Shown: one piece after another, positions 21,717-32,426 of the stretch | How the letters are laid out: the number at the start of each line of letters is the position of its first letter | How positions within the stretch are numbered: position 1 is the first letter of the stretch | NCBI GenBank assembly: GCA_963573315.1 | Contig: OY752140.1 | Location: 2,914,001 to 2,978,000 of the forward strand | DNA length: 64,000 bases | Reading direction: 5' to 3' | DNA from: Entomortierella parvispora | Taxonomy: Eukaryota; Mortierellomycota; Mortierellomycetes; Mortierellales; Mortierellaceae | Position numbers and translations under genes: made by a program | Notes under the pieces: model-generated | What the model saw: the letters and a program-made list of their open reading frames with translations, nothing else | Databases searched by the model: none | What the model was told of the DNA's origin: nothing

Positions 21717-24700
21717 TTACGAGTCAATGCCGTTTTGGTAACGGAATACGCCTTCCTCCAGATCAGAGACAGCAGCGGCCGTCTGTTCACTTGGCGCGCC
21801 GAACCCACTCTGAATGCTTTGAACATGGCCAAAATCTAAGCCAAGACCTGTCGCCGCTGTTGTCGTCATCATTCCCTTCTTGCCGGGGAGGTCCTCACAA
21901 CCAAAGGCATCGTTATCCCTGCGGTTGGAGTCCAGAACCATGAACGCATCCACACCGTGTTTCTTTTGACGAAGGACAAGAGCTGCATCCTTATTGCTGG
22001 CTCCAAAACTGGTCAAGATCAGTCCCGATTCTTTGATGTTTGTAATCAAGCCAGGAACTTGAATCTACATAGAGTTTCCCCAAAGACCAGCCGTTTTTCA
22101 TATGGGTTAAAAATTGCTCAAGTAGATGGTCCGAATCAAAGGACTTCAAAGACTTAGTCGAGGATCAAAACAACATACCAAAGGTGTAGCTTCGCAAATG
22201 ACGCCCAGTAGGTTGTTGCTCCTAGCAAACTTGATGGCCTCCTTGATGGATGTACACCGCCTATCTTCTTCATTGAACCAGGCCAAAGTCCCACCTTCCG
22301 CAACAGTCGACTGAATCGCATAGCGGGCTGAGGATCGTGAGAGAGGTGGAGAGCTCGACACACTCATAGGAGAGGTTTGCGTCGTGTCCGATAGGAGTGG
22401 AGGTGGCTCATTACCAGTCAAGTCCCCAGTCGCGGTGGAGGCTAGACTTGAAAAAATACCCGTGACAGGTCCGTGCTTTGGAGAAGGAAATGAATCCAGG
22501 TTCACGACCGACTCCTTTCTTTTAGATCCTACTCTAGCCTGACTTTGGACAGAAGGTGTTGTCTGGATCTTGTTATACCCACCATGCGTGCTGAAAAACA
22601 CGGCGTCTAAGAAACAGATGAATTGGATCAATCGAGTTCGAGTTAGAAAGAAGCGATCAGATGTCATCATGTATAAAAACTGGCACTCACAGTTAGGTTG
22701 TTTCCAGTTCACGGCGGAGCAGATCACAGGGTTGAACGACGAAAACATAAACCTGCGGTGATGGCCCGTAGAAGAGGAATCGTAAACAGTCTCAAGGATA
22801 GTATCAACAAACTTGTTAAACTCGACTGTGCTCGTCAGTCTGTAGTGTTTCTTTTCTGATGCTGTTGGATATTTCAACTCGACATTGACACCGACGTTCT
22901 TAGGCAAAATCTAGAGAAAAAAAGAATACAAATCTCTCGTTTAGACAATAATCCCTTGAAGCGGTACACATGTTGTGCGGCTTTTGCGGATCAGTTTTAC
23001 CTTCAGTGCCTGTTCCAGACTCATCCAACGTTCATATATCTTGCGTCTCCAAAGACCGCTCGTCCAGTATGCCTTTTCGTGTGAGGATGCTTTATCCATA
23101 TCATCCACGGTATCTCTCTGATGAAGGACAGTCTCATACCGTTTAAACTGTTCAAATGACACGTCTGAAATCGAGAGGTCAAACCCAGGAACCGGCAAGA
23201 GCCAATCGGAGTACACAACTGGGACATAATCGCGTGTCATCTGGATCGACAGCTGAATGTACTCTCCGGAAAGAGAGGACGCTGTGATAAAGGACGGAAT
23301 CATACTCCCGGAGAGTGTCGGTTGTGTTGATGAAGTAGGGTGCGGCAAGATACCCTTAGATGTTGAAGTGCTGACAGGTTGGATCGTGGCTCTTTCGTCA
23401 TCAGGCACGGTGGACGTTGATGCTGCAGTTATAGCGTCAATTGTGTTTGTGGACTTCCAGTATGTTTCTAGTCGCCCTCCGACCTCCAATCGAACGCCTT
23501 GGAAAGGACGGACAACCGAAAACTCAAACGCTAGCTCACCGACCACTTTGAGATGAGAATCCAAAAGAGGCAGAATACCCTTTCCAACCGACTGATCTTT
23601 CGAGGAAAACATGCTGGGAAGAGCAACAGCACGTCCAATTGGCTTTGATCCGTAAGTAGGAAAAATGTCAAATTCGATAGTGAACTGTTTGAGTGAGTCG
23701 ACTTGAAATCCGTATACCTTCCTGGTCTCTCCTAAAGGAAGAATCACGTTGTGGGGGATCATCCCAGTATCTGGGCGTGATGATATGACCAGTTTGAGTG
23801 AGGAGATCTGCGCCGTCCCATAGAGGCGAACAGGTACATTGCGCGCGCCAGCGGAATCGATAGCTCCATGTCCAAGCGTCAAGCTGATCTGATATTTCTT
23901 GTCGAGATAGCTGTGCCCATAGATTCTGAACGGGATAATGGGCGGTGGGAGCGACAAGGAGGGGATCATGTCCATGTCGACGTCTTGGTCATCGTTGTCC
24001 ACCATGGAGTCGGCCTGTCCTGAATCCCGATCCGACCCAGTCTCCGGCCACACTGTAGCCGCCATCAAGGCTGAGCTCGACAATGGAGCAGGAGTCGACA
24101 TGACGCTGTCCTCTGGATGCCCGACTTCTGGAGACGCACCTTCTACCCTCCCCCCGGCTTTGACCATCAGTTCCACACAATCGGCGTGGCCCTCGCTGGC
24201 GGCATAATAGATTGGGGTCTTCCTGTGCTCGTCCATCACATTGACATCGCAACCTGCCCCGAGCAAGATCTTGACACAATCAACATGTCCCTCGCTCGCT
24301 GAGTAGAACAGTGGAGTCCAGCACATGTACTTGTCCTCTTGGTTCAACTGAGCACCCCCTGTTACTAGAGTCTTAGTCAATCTAGCATGCCCCTCTCGAC
24401 ATGTTATGTGAAGTGGTTCCAGTCCGTCGGCATTGCTGGCTCGAACATTCGCGCCGCGTCCGATCAGCATCATGGCAATATCTTCGTGTCCAAACTGACA
24501 GGCTAATCCCAGAGGGATGGGATCTCCTTCACGACTGGCCTCGATATCGACACCGTTGTTTAAAAACAGTTCGACGCATCGAGGGTGCCCATTCATGATC
24601 GAGTATATCAAAGGCCGAAATCCGTCATGGTCTGTAGCAGTCATGGACACCTTTAAGGATAGGAGGTAATCAGCGCATTCGGAGTGCCCATACATGGAAA

Positions 24701-26070
24701 CGTAGTGCAGCGGTCTTCTCCCATAGACATCGGAACATTCAGGGCTGACGCCATGCTCGACACAAAGTCTCAAGAGATCGAGTCGACCCACCATGGCTGC
24801 CTCGTGTAGACAGGTCCTGTCACTGATATCATCAATAAACTTGAAGTCGACAAGGTCAGTTCGGACTAGGAGTTGAATCGCTGTATCTGGGGCATCTTTT
24901 TCGGAGCAACATCTCCAGAAAACTCGAGTGATCACCTCGCGAGCATTGTTGAGCTCCAAGCGATTGAGATGAATGCCGATCCTAGCTTCATCCACCACCG
25001 CTTTGGCATTGATCGAAGATGCCACGGGAGTAGCGACGCGACGACTCAGTAGCTCTTGAACGGCAAATGTTTGTGCAGTGGTGAGAGCATTAAAGAGATC
25101 CGTTTCCAGCTCATCCATCTGTTGTTGAATTGGCGAGAAACCAGATTCGGGAGTATATGCATGCGAAAGCTTTCCTGTAGTGGGACTTGAGGGCGTTGAG
25201 AGTGATCGACTGTGAAGATTTTCCAATCCGAGGAGATGCAATGCAGCGCCATCCGCCAGTTCGACCATGGCATCTTGACTGAAACAGGGCTGAAGGTCGA
25301 TCTGCCGCGCCAGATAAAGCTCCTTCGTAGTTGATTTTGATCTCTTATCCCATTTCTTCAAGATCTTTCTAAAGCCAGTTCCGTTGGTCTCAACGAATTT
25401 CTAAGATGAACCAGGTGAAAGCGCTGTCAAGAGCCACTCTAGCTATTCCGCATTGAGAGGCACCATGGAAAAGTTGAGCTGGTTACCTGCAGTTTGCTCA
25501 GATCTTGTTCAAACTGATGGAATGCCTCCTGCAAAGAGTGAATCGAAGACCCTGTCCCCGGACGTCCCTGTCTTGAAAGCAGGACCTTTTCTTTGTCGAT
25601 CAAAGACCTTAACCGCACTTTGAGTTCCGACTCTTTCTGCAGATAAAATGCATTCACCTTTTTTTTTGTCGCAGGCCGTGGGGCTGATGAGTATTGACAT
25701 ACAAGGCTGATAATATATCCAAAGAAGCAAAGCTTTTACCTTCTCCAACTCTCGCTCCAACCTGAAAAAGAACTCTGCCTTTTGGAACTGGAGAAATCTT
25801 GAGTGCTCGTCCTCAGCCTGTTCTGTTAATGCGGGAGCTGATCTCGGCATAGGTGAGGCTGCGATCATGACCGAGACCTGGGCTTTCTCCTGAAGCAACG
25901 AGTTGATGATCTTTTTCAGACCCTTATAGCTCATGTAATGACTCTGCCATTCTGGGATCTGCTGGATCTGGATCTGCTTCCCAAACTGAAGGAAAAGATA
26001 TGTGAGACTGGGTTGGTCGGCTGTTAGAGATGAAATAAGTTGACAACAAAGCAAAGTATCTTACTTTCAT
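21717..26070 (-). CDS. PHO81: Pho81/NUC-2-like phosphate-sensing regulator: SPX - ankyrin - degenerate GDPD
   Basis: Seven exons are read: 26065-26070 (only ATG AAA), 25740-25985, 25487-25636, 23001-25400, 22691-22910, 22179-22606 and 21717-22064 (1265 aa). The SPX domain covers about residues 1-165 (MK|FGKQIQ, SYKGLKKIINSL, KFVETNGTGFRKILKKWDK). Ankyrin repeats follow at about 320-560 (TCLHEAAMVGRLDLL, RPLHYVSMYGHSECADYLL, TPLFYSASEGHVDCVKILL, TPIYYAASEGHADCVELMV). A C-terminal glycerophosphodiesterase-like region lacks the HRG motif, and the Asp/Glu/His positions read IQLSIQMTRDYVPVVYSDW, so it should be inactive. This is the layout of the fungal CDK inhibitor Pho81/NUC-2, which uses SPX to sense inositol pyrophosphates. 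Active Gde1 has the same layout but keeps its catalytic residues. No cyclin or Pho85 gene is nearby. Confidence 0.88.
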
Positions 26071-26508
26071 GACTAGTTGTCTAAAAGGAACTTGGGTTGC
26101 GGTGAGAAAAAGACTGGAGGTTAAGAGAAGACGGCGAAGCTGTTAGGGTGGGAACAAAAAAAAAGAAGTAACAAAAAATGGAGAAGAGTGAGAGAGAGAG
26201 AGAGTGAGAGAGAGAAAACGGAAGAGAAAGAGACGAGGGGAGGGCGGACGGAGGGCCTTCGGCGCTCGCTCCATTCCCAACAGAGATGCGTCCAACCCTC
26301 GCTGGACATTCGTTCATCATTCCACCGGGACCAAATACGCACGATTAAGGTTTCAAAGCTGTGGAGGCGCGTAAATGCACAACGTGCGAGAAGCAACGAT
26401 TCTGACTGAAAGGACGGGAAGGGGCACAAGTGGTGCGGTGTATTTGTCTTTTCCCCCCTTCTATATGGGGGTGTCTATGAGTGCTGTTGGGTCGTAACAA
26501 TAAAAGAA
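26071..26508. other. Intergenic region with GA-rich tract
   Basis: The 438 bp upstream of the PHO81-like gene contain a purine tract (about 26180-26260, mostly GA dinucleotides), pyrimidine-rich on the coding strand as expected for a leader. No gene was seen. Confidence 0.55.
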
Positions 26509-27788
26509 TTATTCCCTCGACGAGGGGGATCCCGTGGATCCCGGAGATCCGGATGAAGACCAGGGAATAGAAAAACTTCCCCAGCCACTCCTCTTGATCG
26601 GCTGTGGTGGAGTTGCAGTTTGCTGCTGGTCAATTAGGATGTACTCGTCCTGGTGCTCAGGGTGACCGAGGTTGTGGTGTTGGTGATGAAAGTCGTACGA
26701 AGACTGCAATGGCGTTGACGAAGCTTGTGATGATGTAGTTGACTCTGATGGGACGGCTGAACCTCGATTGTTGCTGTTGGAAGAGGTGGAGGAGGGAGGG
26801 GAAGGATCTGCAGGGAAGGTTCGGACCATAGGCTCATCTGCGATCTGCAGCACGAATCCACCCGAGGCGTTGCCGATCCCGATCTCTTGTCCCGAATATG
26901 GTGTATGACTCCGCAGGCGCAAACTCACATCCAAGATTTCGTTGAGTGTCTTTCTCAGCATGACATTCTCCTTTCTCATCTCATCCATTTTGTGCTCTGT
27001 GGTGATCTCTAGCTCTTTCAGTTCCTCCCGCAACTCTTCCGAAATCAAAAGTAGGTTGTCTAATGTCTCGTCCACATGGTTCTTGCGATCGCGTGCGTTC
27101 ATTCGCGTCCTGTTATGTGAGTAAGGGGCGGAGGGTTGAGCATCTACACCGAATAAGCTTGCTTTCGTTTGATTAATATCCGCTCCATTATCCATACCTT
27201 GCATTTTCTAAAATGATGAGAGATCCTGCCACTCCAAAGATGAATGCTTCACTGAGGAAGTTGGCACCCATCTCCACGGCCCTAGTTTCAAGAGAAAGGT
27301 CGATATTAGCCATCAATATACATTTCATAATTCAAAATCGGCGCGCCTCTCCTTACCTAGCGTCATTCAGTGGCCGGATTGACTCTACTTTATAACCAAG
27401 GAACTTCATTTTGAGCTGCATTTCGGTCTTGTGAGAGAACTGTTGGATAAAATTACACAAATACGCCAGTTAGATCGCCATGCTCTCAGAGATTGCAAGC
27501 CTTTTCCTAGTGGAGTAATTAAAGCGGCTCTGGAGGAGAGACTTGCCTGAGCGACTCCGATACATGCTTCCTTGAACCTGTTCAGTTTGGGAACATCAAA
27601 ACTAGTCAGCAGCTGGTAAAACGCGAAAGGAAATAAAATAAAATAATCCCCAATACGAACGTGTGCGAAAGTGTAGACTTTGCAACGAAATCTTACTTTG
27701 GATGCTTGACACTGTAGGATTTAATCGAGTTTGCGATCGGCTTGGCGATGGTCCGAATTGCAAGGAATCCGAGCTTTATGGCCGACAT
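26509..27788 (-). CDS. OPA3: OPA3-like mitochondrial protein with long C-terminal extension
   Basis: OPA3 is a conserved mitochondrial membrane-associated protein of uncertain function, linked in animals to optic atrophy. Exons are 27697-27788, 27547-27601, 27357-27439, 27198-27281 and 26509-27109 (304 aa). The family region is MSAIKLGFLAIRTIAKPIAN, then FKEACIGVAQFSHKTEMQLK, FLGYKVESIRPLNDARAVEM and a hydrophobic end EAFIFGVAGSLIILENA. A coiled coil (NLLLISEELREELKELEITT and following) comes next, then a Ser/Pro/Gln-rich tail; animal OPA3 stops near residue 180. The second intron has a GC donor (CAG then GCAAGT), well supported by phase and homology. The gene is divergent from V-ATPase subunit G across 427 bp. 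Confidence 0.87.
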
Positions 27789-28215
27789 CCTTCAAGGTTG
27801 GTCGACGATGAATCTCTAGGTAAGAGAAAGTTCCGCGATGAATGTCGTGGCTTTCCTGGAGAACAAAAAGAAATGGTTGCGCCCCAGAGATGGTCCTGTT
27901 GTCGTCGGGATGTCGTCCTTGTCCTGAGTCTTGGTCTAAAGTAGTAGCGGCGTGTCTGTGGGGGTAGTTGAAGAAAAGAAGGAGGAGGGTTCCGAGTGGT
28001 CCCTTCTTATTGCCCTCCAGCAAGCTACAAGGTCTTCCCCTTCATTCCCTTTCCTGGACAGCCAAAAGCCGGCCTGTCTGACGTCACAGAAGCGCCGCCG
28101 GCGGCGGTCGACTCTACGCGACTAACGAGGACATGCATTACCCCCTGTCTGTTTCTCTCTTCGCCTCCACCCATTCTGTCTCTATCTCTCAGCTCATTCA
28201 TCTCATCAACATCAA
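27789..28215. other. Divergent upstream region between OPA3 and VMA10
   Basis: These 427 bp serve two housekeeping genes. A GC-rich patch GCGCCGCCGGCGGCGG lies near 28092-28107, followed by a pyrimidine-rich leader to the VMA10 ATG. No TATA box is obvious. Confidence 0.5.
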
Positions 28216-28971
28216 ATGGTGCGTCAGGAACCTAATCCCTACTCGCCTTTTCTCGTCCAAAGACACCATATGCCGGCATTAGAGGGCTAACCCCTGCATT
28301 GCCTGTCTGCTTTTAGGCAGCATCAAACTCTACAGGAATTCAGACTCTTCTCGAGGCCGAGAAGGAGGCCTCCAAGATTGTCCAGAAGGCCCGCCAATGT
28401 AATACACATGCTAGCAAAGAGGAATGCCGTCCTTCACCACCCCTCAGGAACATTCATATCCAATTGCCCATGTACTGATAGCCCAACTTTTTCTTGCATC
28501 TTAGACCGTGTTCAAAGACTGAAGGATGCCCGTGCTGAGGCAGCGAAGGAAATCGAAGAGCTGAAGGCATCCAAGAACGAAGCTTTCAAGGGCTTCGAGC
28601 TGGAGGTGAGAAAAGATGCTGGATACTTCATTCTGAGTCAGGACAGTCTTGGATTCAGTGGACAATCGATCCTCGGCGATCATGGACAGGACCTCGTGCC
28701 CGTATAGAGAGATACTTTGGCTATTATTCCTTGAACATGACCGCTGACTCGTCGGTCATGTTATCCTCTCCTATTAACCATTATTTTTTTTCTTTTTTAG
28801 CATGCTGGATCATCGGACGAGACAACACACCGTGTCGAAGTCGAGACTGAGCAAAAGCGTGTCCAGATCGAGGCCGCATTTGCCCAGAATCGCGAGTCTG
28901 TCCTTCAGAAGCTCTTGGAAACCGTTTACACTGTCGAGCCCAAGATTCATCCCAACGCCCGCCTTAACTAG
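28216..28971 (+). CDS. VMA10: V-type proton ATPase subunit G
   Basis: Subunit G forms the peripheral stalk of the V-ATPase with subunit E and holds V1 to V0 on vacuolar and endosomal membranes. Coding exons are 28216-28218 (the ATG alone), 28317-28398, 28505-28605 and 28801-28971, giving 118 aa, the normal size. The N-terminal signature AASNSTGIQTLLEAEKEASK followed by IVQKARQYRVQRLKDARAEA is diagnostic. It continues as a charged helix with KEIEELKASKNEAFKGFE and ends ETVYTVEPKIHPNARLN. Because the start codon is the whole first coding exon, the second AUG-less exon depends entirely on this splice. All phases agree. Confidence 0.95.
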
Positions 28972-29394
28972 ATCAAACACCGCCATATCAACAAACGGCC
29001 ATAACCCCTCTGGATGGATGATCACCCACGCCAAAATCAGGCCCTTTCTTTTAGATACTGTGGTGTCGATCGATCCAGTAGTGAAGCCAACTCTCGCCAA
29101 TGAACATACCTCTCTCTCTTTCTCTCTTCCACCATGTAGCCTCTTCCCATGTTGATTCAAAAAAGATCCTTTCTCTGAGTCCTGTATTTTAATCTTTTTG
29201 TTCTGTTCGACAAACGGGGGCAAAGATGAATCGAGATCTATACCAGGCTCCTTTCGACGTTCATTTATCCGCATAAGGTGAAGGTGCGACTGGTTATATT
29301 TTTGAGGGCTACAGCTAGCAACTATCTTATCTGTTTCTGAAAATGAAAATGCAATGGGGAAAAAGAAACAAAAAGGGCCAGCCTTCTCTTTTTT
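28972..29394. other. Convergent 3' region between VMA10 and ASN1
   Basis: These 423 bp hold the 3' ends of two convergent genes. The frames in it look accidental. Confidence 0.5.
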
Positions 29395-31738
29395 TTAGGC
29401 GTCCTTTGTGTAAGCAGCATCGTGGACCTTCTGGGCACGACCCGAAGGATCAGCGGGGCAGCCCCAGTCACCTCTTGGGATCCAGCGGACAACAGACTCT
29501 GTGCAAGCCTCCTGAGGGAACCAATGCTCAAAGACCTCGCGGTACCAGTAGGCCTCCTTGGTCTGAGGAGTGTCTTGGGGCCAACGCTCTGAAGCCTTGG
29601 CAAAGTCCTCATCCGAGACCTTGGTCAAAGCAGTGTCCTTGAGGCTGTCGATCCAGCCGTAACCAACACCGTCCGAGAACTGCTCCTTCTGGCGCCAGAG
29701 AATCGAGTCGGGCAAATAGGGCTGGGCGGTGGGGTCATCTGAAGTATCAAAGGCCTTGCGGAGGATGTATTTCTCCATCCTGCCCTTAAATGACATCTTC
29801 TCCTTGGGATCAACGTTCATAGCAACCTCCAAGAAGGCCTTATCCAGGAAGGGGACACGGGCCTCGACACCCCAGGCCATTGTTGACTTGTTGGCGCGCA
29901 AGCAATCGGCATAATGCAAGTTCTTGACACGGCTGACAGTTTCAGTATGGAGATCGGCGGCACTTGGAGCGGCATGGAAGTAAAGGTATCCTCCAAAGAT
30001 CTCGTCGGCGCCCTCTCCAGAAAGGACCATCTTGACACCCATGGCCTTGATCTTTCTGCTGAGCAAGTACATGGGGGTTGAGGCGCGGATAGTGGTGACA
30101 TCGTATGTCTCTAAATGGTAGATCACATCCGCAATTGCATCCAATCCGTCCTGAACTGTAAACGTGTACTCGTGGTGAACAGTCTTCAAGAAATCGGCAG
30201 CAACACGGGCAGCGGCAAGATCTGGCGAACCCTCCAGTCCGATCGAGAAGGAGTGAAGTCTTGGCCATGAGGCAACAGCGCTCTCGTCAACCTCATCGCC
30301 ATCACGGTTCAAAGGAACCTGGCCTGCGATAATCTTTTGAGTTTCTCTTGCGGCAATTGAGGCAATCAAGGAAGAGTCCAAACCTCCACTGAGCAAAACT
30401 CCGTATGGCACCTCTGACATGAGTCTCTTGCGGACAGCCTTCTCGAGGGACTCACGAATCAAGGTGTAGTCAGCAGGCTGCGAAGGGATCTTCTCGCCAT
30501 CCCACCAAGTAGGCTCGAAATACCGTGTGGTCTCCCCGGTCTCGGAATCAAAGATGTGGCCGGGAGGGAAGGCGATGATACGATCGCACTCCTCGTTCAA
30601 AGCCTTGAGTTCTGAAGAGAAATAAAGGGTTCCAGGCTGCTTGCTGTTCCAACCCTGGTAGAGAGTGGTGATTCCGATGGGGTCTCTGGCAGCGAGAATA
30701 CGGTTCTTTTTCTTGTCCAAGAGTACCCAAGAGAACATGCCGTCGAGATGTTTTACGACATCGGGGCCGATTTGCTTGTACTGTGATCGATAGATGGGAA
30801 TGCCGTAAAGGGGAACAGGTTAGTTCACTGTCTCTTTCATTCCTTTTTCTGATCAAAGTCGATGCGATCTGCTTTCGAACGCAGCGATAAGATTTCGTCC
30901 AACGAGTGTATTTGTCGCATGTGAAACCATAATATGAAGGGTGCGTCAACTTACAAGGTGGAGGATGGCTTCGCAGTCTGACTGGGTCTTGAAGTGCGTC
31001 TCAGCAGGGCACATCTTGCGGAGAGCACGATGGTTGTAGATCTCTCCGTTGACAGACAGAATGATTGACTCATCATCGTTGGTCAAAGGCTGAGCACCGG
31101 ATTCTATGAGGTAGGATTTTTATCATGGTTAGACAATAATTTTTTCTACTTTTGCGATCAGTTTGCTCTCCCGTTTCTGATCCACTGCAGATTTCACCAA
31201 GGACTGCATCCTTTATCCGATTCTTGGAGCGGAGAGGGATCGCATCCTCGATCCAGTCAGTCATCGTAGTCATCGTCTTCAATCTTGACAAAAGAAAATT
31301 CTCCGGGAACAAACTGAGTTTTAGAGATTAAAAATAAATCTCCGGCCGCTCTGCCGTTTCCGCGATCCTGTTTGGCTGCCAGTCTTGTCAAAGACAGGTG
31401 CTCCAGTTTTTGGCCGTTTGTTTGTTGGTTGGTAACCGGTCCCATTCGCTCTTCAACAATTAAAGATCTGACTCACCAACACCAACAATGGCCAGACGCT
31501 CGTGGCAGAGAATGTGGTTGCCAGTGACGACGCATCCGCTCCAGTCGGGACCACGGTGACGAAGCCTGTGAGTTGCGAGACAAAGGAGTTAAAATCCACT
31601 GTGCAAAACACGGATCACCCAGCAGATCAGATACCGAGTCGGATAGAAAGGATCATACTTCTTGGACAAATAGAGAGCACGCTGGCGATACGCGTTAGCA
31701 TCACCAGGCAAGTTGAAGATAGCAAAGATGCCGCACAT
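29395..31738 (-). CDS. ASN1: Asparagine synthetase (glutamine-hydrolysing)
   Basis: The enzyme makes asparagine from aspartate, ATP and glutamine. Exons are 31659-31738, 31477-31565, 30955-31103 and 29395-30780 (567 aa, as expected). The N-terminal class II glutaminase domain starts MCGIFAIFN, with Cys2 the nucleophile after Met removal. [10 protein letters not shown] spans the first junction, and [13 protein letters not shown] lies in exon 3. The synthetase domain contains the PP-loop [20 protein letters not shown] and the [20 protein letters not shown] stretch, followed by [19 protein letters not shown]. The C-terminus reads [20 protein letters not shown]. Upstream lie a TATA-like element and two TGACTC cores, consistent with general amino-acid control. 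Confidence 0.97.
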
Positions 31739-31887
31739 GGTGGAGGAAGTATAGAGTAAGTATTAAGGAGAGGGAATGCCGCGTAAAAGAGGGGGGCAAA
31801 GAGGACAAAGACAGGAGTAGAGAAGAAGGGGGAAGGAAAGGATGCAGAGCGAAGAATGAAGAGGGAGAGATGGAGAACCGAAGGCCT

Positions 31888-31894
31888 CTTTATA
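31888..31894 (-). promoter_or_regulatory. TATA-like element of asparagine synthetase
   Basis: TATAAAG on the minus strand lies 150 nt upstream of the ASN1 start, with a pyrimidine-rich leader between them. Position and sequence fit a core promoter; not tested. Confidence 0.45.
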
Positions 31895-31921
31895 TCGACA
31901 AGGACGAGACCGAAAAGTCTC

Positions 31922-32023
31922 TGACTCGACAGTGTTTTTTTTTTGCGTCTGGGTGCGTGTGTCACACACGGGCGACGTCTGAGCTTATCTGGGGGGTTTT
32001 TTTTTCATTTTTTGTGGTGACTC
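31922..32023. promoter_or_regulatory. Two TGACTC cores (Gcn4/AP-1-like) upstream of ASN1
   Basis: TGACTC occurs at 31922-31927 and again at 32018-32023, each followed by CG, 184 and 280 nt upstream of the ASN1 start. Asparagine synthetase is a classical Gcn4/CPC1 target in fungi, so these are plausible amino-acid-starvation elements. Confidence 0.4.
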
Positions 32024-32180
32024 GCCCAGAAACGATTTTTGCCACCAACTTGTACTTGAGGTATCCGCCGTTTTGATCCTCACCGGGTCCGACAATTCTT
32101 TTTATTTGCTGTGTTGGCTTGGCTAGACTACCCAGAGTACATGAGCGGGACTACGGGGTCTCTGCTGCAGCCTCCGCCCA

Positions 32181-32426
32181 CTAGGACAATCGCAGCACCA
32201 AGTGCACTACACACCCCTCTTCCAAACTGCACTCACTTAGCAGGGACGAATTCTCCAACAACTTTCCTGCAAACACAAGCACAAACTGGTGTACGGGTAT
32301 ACTAGATAACCTTTGCAGCTTCAGCTTCAGGTCAGAGACCGTCGCTGTATTCGTGTCGATGTCATCGATCGGGAAACAGGTGCCTGTGAGTGTCTTGACG
32401 GTGAACTTTGGAAATGTTGGCATCAT
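32181..32426 (-). CDS. Free-standing ubiquitin-like domain protein without C-terminal diglycine
   Basis: The 81-residue product is essentially one ubiquitin fold: FTVKTLTGTCFPIDDI, SDLKLKLQRLSSIPVHQF, VLVFAGKLLENSSLLSECSL and GCVVHLVLRLS. These line up with ubiquitin segments VKTLTGKTI, IPPDQQ, LIFAGKQLEDG and STLHLVLRLRGG. The end is LRLS instead of LRLRGG, so it cannot be conjugated as encoded. Ubiquitin Lys48 also has no clear counterpart. The frame extends 50 codons further upstream, but that part (to 32576) has no UBL features. The paired ATGs at 32426 and 32423 fit the domain start. It may act as a non-covalent UBL; function is unknown. Confidence 0.75.
   Translation of the reverse strand: MMPTFPKFTVKTLTGTCFPIDDIDTNTATVSDLKLKLQRLSSIPVHQFVLVFAGKLLENSSLLSECSLEEGCVVHLVLRLS

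Larger units (their letters stand above)
31739..32180. other. Upstream region of ASN1 (minus strand) and 3' flank of the ubiquitin-like gene
   Basis: These 442 bp contain a TATA-like element and two TGACTC cores on the ASN1 side. The part nearest ASN1 is pyrimidine-rich on the coding strand, as expected for its leader. Confidence 0.55.

Noticed and set aside
31464-31475. Third TGACTCA near ASN1
   Set aside because: It overlaps the exon 2 donor on the minus strand, so the match follows from GTGAGTCA at the splice site.
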